Source: Alphaproteobacteria bacterium (GTDB lineage Bacteria > Pseudomonadota > Alphaproteobacteria > TMED109). From it: a DNA stretch of 64,000 bases. Positions 62,733-64,000 of this stretch are shown here, piece by piece (within the stretch, counting starts at the first letter, position 1; each line of letters starts with the position of its first letter). Where the stretch lies: positions 1 through 64,000 of the forward strand of contig JAJDZX010000008.1 in the NCBI GenBank assembly GCA_022824395.1, read 5' to 3'. The notes beneath the pieces are model-generated. The model was not told where the DNA came from, did not search any database, and saw only the letters and a list, made by a program, of their open reading frames with translations. Position numbers and translations under genes: made by a program.

Positions 62733-63638
62733 ATGGATCCGATCCTGCTCGTCCTCGCGACACTCGACGGCATCGCGTACGCGGCGCTGGTGTTCCTGGT
62801 CGCCGTCGGACTGACGCTGATCTTCGGCGTGATGCGCATCCTGAACGTCGCCCACGGCGGGTTCTACGCCATCGGCGCCTACGCCGCGGCGAGCCTGGTG
62901 CTCTCGGTGAGCGGCGCCGACCTCAACCCCTGGCTCACCTTCCCGGCGCTGCTGGTCGCAGCGGGAGCGGTGGGCGCGGTGCTCGGCCTCGTCATCGAGC
63001 GCGGCCTGCTGCGCCACATCTACGCCAAGGAGGAGGTCCTCCAGCTCCTCGTGACGTTCGCCGCGTTCATGATCCTGGAAGACGTGCAACGGCTGGTCTG
63101 GGGGGTGCAGCCGTATGCGGCGACGGACCCGGTCCGGCTCCTCGGCACTGTCGAGGTGATGGGCATTCCCTACAACGCGTACCAGATCATCCTGCTGCCG
63201 GCGATCGCGCTGCTGGTGCTGGTCGGGCTGCGCTGGTTCCTGCGCCACACGCTCAGCGGCAAGGTCATCACCGCCGTCACGGAGGACCGGGAGACCGCGA
63301 TCACCGTGGGCATCGATGCACGCCGGGTGTTCACGATCACGTTCGTGATCGGCGCCGTCCTGGCCTCGCTCGGGGGCGCCCTGGCGTCGCCCACCACGGC
63401 CATCCAGCTCGGACTCGGCGCCGAGATGATCGTCCTGTCGTTCGCGGTCGTCGCCACCGCGGGCCTCGGCCAGGTCGAGGGCGCGGCCCTGGCCGCGCTG
63501 CTGATCGGGCTCGGGCGCTCCTTCGCCGTGTACCTCGTGCCCGAGCTCGACGTCCTGATCCCCTACATGATCATGGTCCTGGTGCTCCTCGTCCGCCCGC
63601 AGGGCCTGTTCGCGGTCGCCGAGAAACGCAGGATCTGA
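62733..63638 (+). CDS. Branched-chain amino acid-type ABC transporter permease (LivH)
   Basis: A 301-residue permease with about eight helices. It starts with helices and IFGVMRILNVAHGGFYAIGAY, the LivH signature; the ATPase loop GIDARRVFTITFVIGAVLA is present. It ends LLVRPQGLFA. It follows the binding-protein gene by 41 bases. Confidence 0.93.
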   Translation: MDPILLVLATLDGIAYAALVFLVAVGLTLIFGVMRILNVAHGGFYAIGAYAAASLVLSVSGADLNPWLTFPALLVAAGAVGAVLGLVIERGLLRHIYAKEEVLQLLVTFAAFMILEDVQRLVWGVQPYAATDPVRLLGTVEVMGIPYNAYQIILLPAIALLVLVGLRWFLRHTLSGKVITAVTEDRETAITVGIDARRVFTITFVIGAVLASLGGALASPTTAIQLGLGAEMIVLSFAVVATAGLGQVEGAALAALLIGLGRSFAVYLVPELDVLIPYMIMVLVLLVRPQGLFAVAEKRRI

Positions 63639-63639
63639 C

Positions 63640-64000
63640 GTGCGGTTCGTGCGGTTCCTGCCGGCCGTTCTGGTGCTGGCGGTGGCGCTGCTGCCGCTGG
63701 CGGTGCCGTGGCTGAAGATCATCCTGACGGTGGCGCTCGCGAAGGGGCTCGCGGTGCTCGGGGTCGTGGTCCTGCTGCGCGCCGGCCAGGTCTCGTTCGG
63801 ACACGCGATGTTCTTCGCAGCGAGCGCATACAGCGCAGCGTTCCTCATGCAGGGCTTCGGCGGCATGGATCTCGCCGTCCTGCTGCTGGCCGGCATGCTC
63901 TGCTCGGGCGCGATGGGCGCCGTCATCGGCCTATTCGTGGTGCGCTACCGCTACATCTTCTTCGGGATGCTCAACCTCGCCTTCTCCATGGTGCTCTACG
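63640..64000 (+). CDS. Branched-chain amino acid-type ABC transporter permease (LivM), partial
   Basis: The first 120 residues of a permease cut by the window end. From GTG 63640, one base after the LivH stop region, the frame gives a run of membrane helices and then VVVLLRAGQVSFGHAMFFA, the LivM signature, and RYRYIFFGMLNLAFSM. Very likely followed by livG and livF outside the window. Confidence 0.88.
   Translation, partial: MRFVRFLPAVLVLAVALLPLAVPWLKIILTVALAKGLAVLGVVVLLRAGQVSFGHAMFFAASAYSAAFLMQGFGGMDLAVLLLAGMLCSGAMGAVIGLFVVRYRYIFFGMLNLAFSMVLY

Noticed and set aside
61090-62763. Open frame of 557 codons on the minus strand
   Set aside because: Antisense of the pncA end and of the binding-protein gene, both strongly supported.

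Overview
This window is a high-G+C chromosomal segment from an alphaproteobacterium. The strongest pointer is the zeta-type ATPase inhibitor (3037-3357), a family essentially confined to alphaproteobacteria. System I cytochrome c maturation genes, a CycM-like anchored cytochrome c, yejABEF, a HIG1-domain protein next to etfBA and a ThrH phosphatase are all in keeping with that. The habit of degrading CoA esters and using 2-oxoglutarate dioxygenases and dehalogenases resembles free-living or host-associated marine/soil lineages, but that is inference; no rRNA or tRNA gene is present to place the organism.

Layout. 1-1739: end of an unidentified gene, long spacers and a DUF4336 protein. 1740-9143: purB, the zeta subunit, a cupin, an NRDE protein, a cytochrome c', and a minus-strand operon (SDR, enoyl-CoA hydratase, haloalkane dehalogenase, small secreted protein). 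9343-16296: the housekeeping block rplU-rpmA-obgE-proB-proA-nadD-rsfS-gpmI, preceded by a promoter and a structured leader. 16460-24835: cytochrome c, yejABEF, a hydroxyacid dehydrogenase and a phenylacetate-CoA-ligase-like enzyme. 24828-27521: ccmABCDE. 27648-34730: an accessory stretch of low gene density with a DehI-type dehalogenase, an orphan HipB-like regulator, an ornithine-cyclodeaminase-family enzyme, an orphan ArsI, an outer-membrane barrel, a HEPN/MNT pair flanked by an O-methyltransferase and the relic of a second one, and an AT-rich spacer. 34731-44329: TauD-type dioxygenase, parE, DEAD-box helicase, pyrC, glutaryl-CoA dehydrogenase, hydroxyisobutyrate-dehydrogenase-like enzyme and an EamA transporter. 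44857-48885: ccmFGHI, the second half of the cytochrome c maturation machinery. 48922-57838: PhyH dioxygenase, HNH nuclease, CoA-transferase, a DUF1778/GNAT toxin-antitoxin pair, a small protein with a perfect SSB-type C-terminal tip, an esterase, an orphan ParS/MbcA-type antitoxin, an SDR and a cytochrome P450. 58037-64000: HIG1 protein, etfBA, thrH, pncA and a branched-chain amino-acid-type ABC transporter cut by the window end.

How it works together. The ccm genes mature c-type cytochromes, of which two are encoded here. Glutaryl-CoA dehydrogenase and other acyl-CoA enzymes would pass electrons to EtfAB. The dehalogenases, P450 and dioxygenases give scattered catabolic capacity rather than one pathway. 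I found no insertion sequence, prophage, CRISPR array or tRNA gene. The best candidates for something new are the SSB-tail protein at 53644-54024, the HEPN/MNT pair flanked by a gene and its relic, and the structured leader before rplU.
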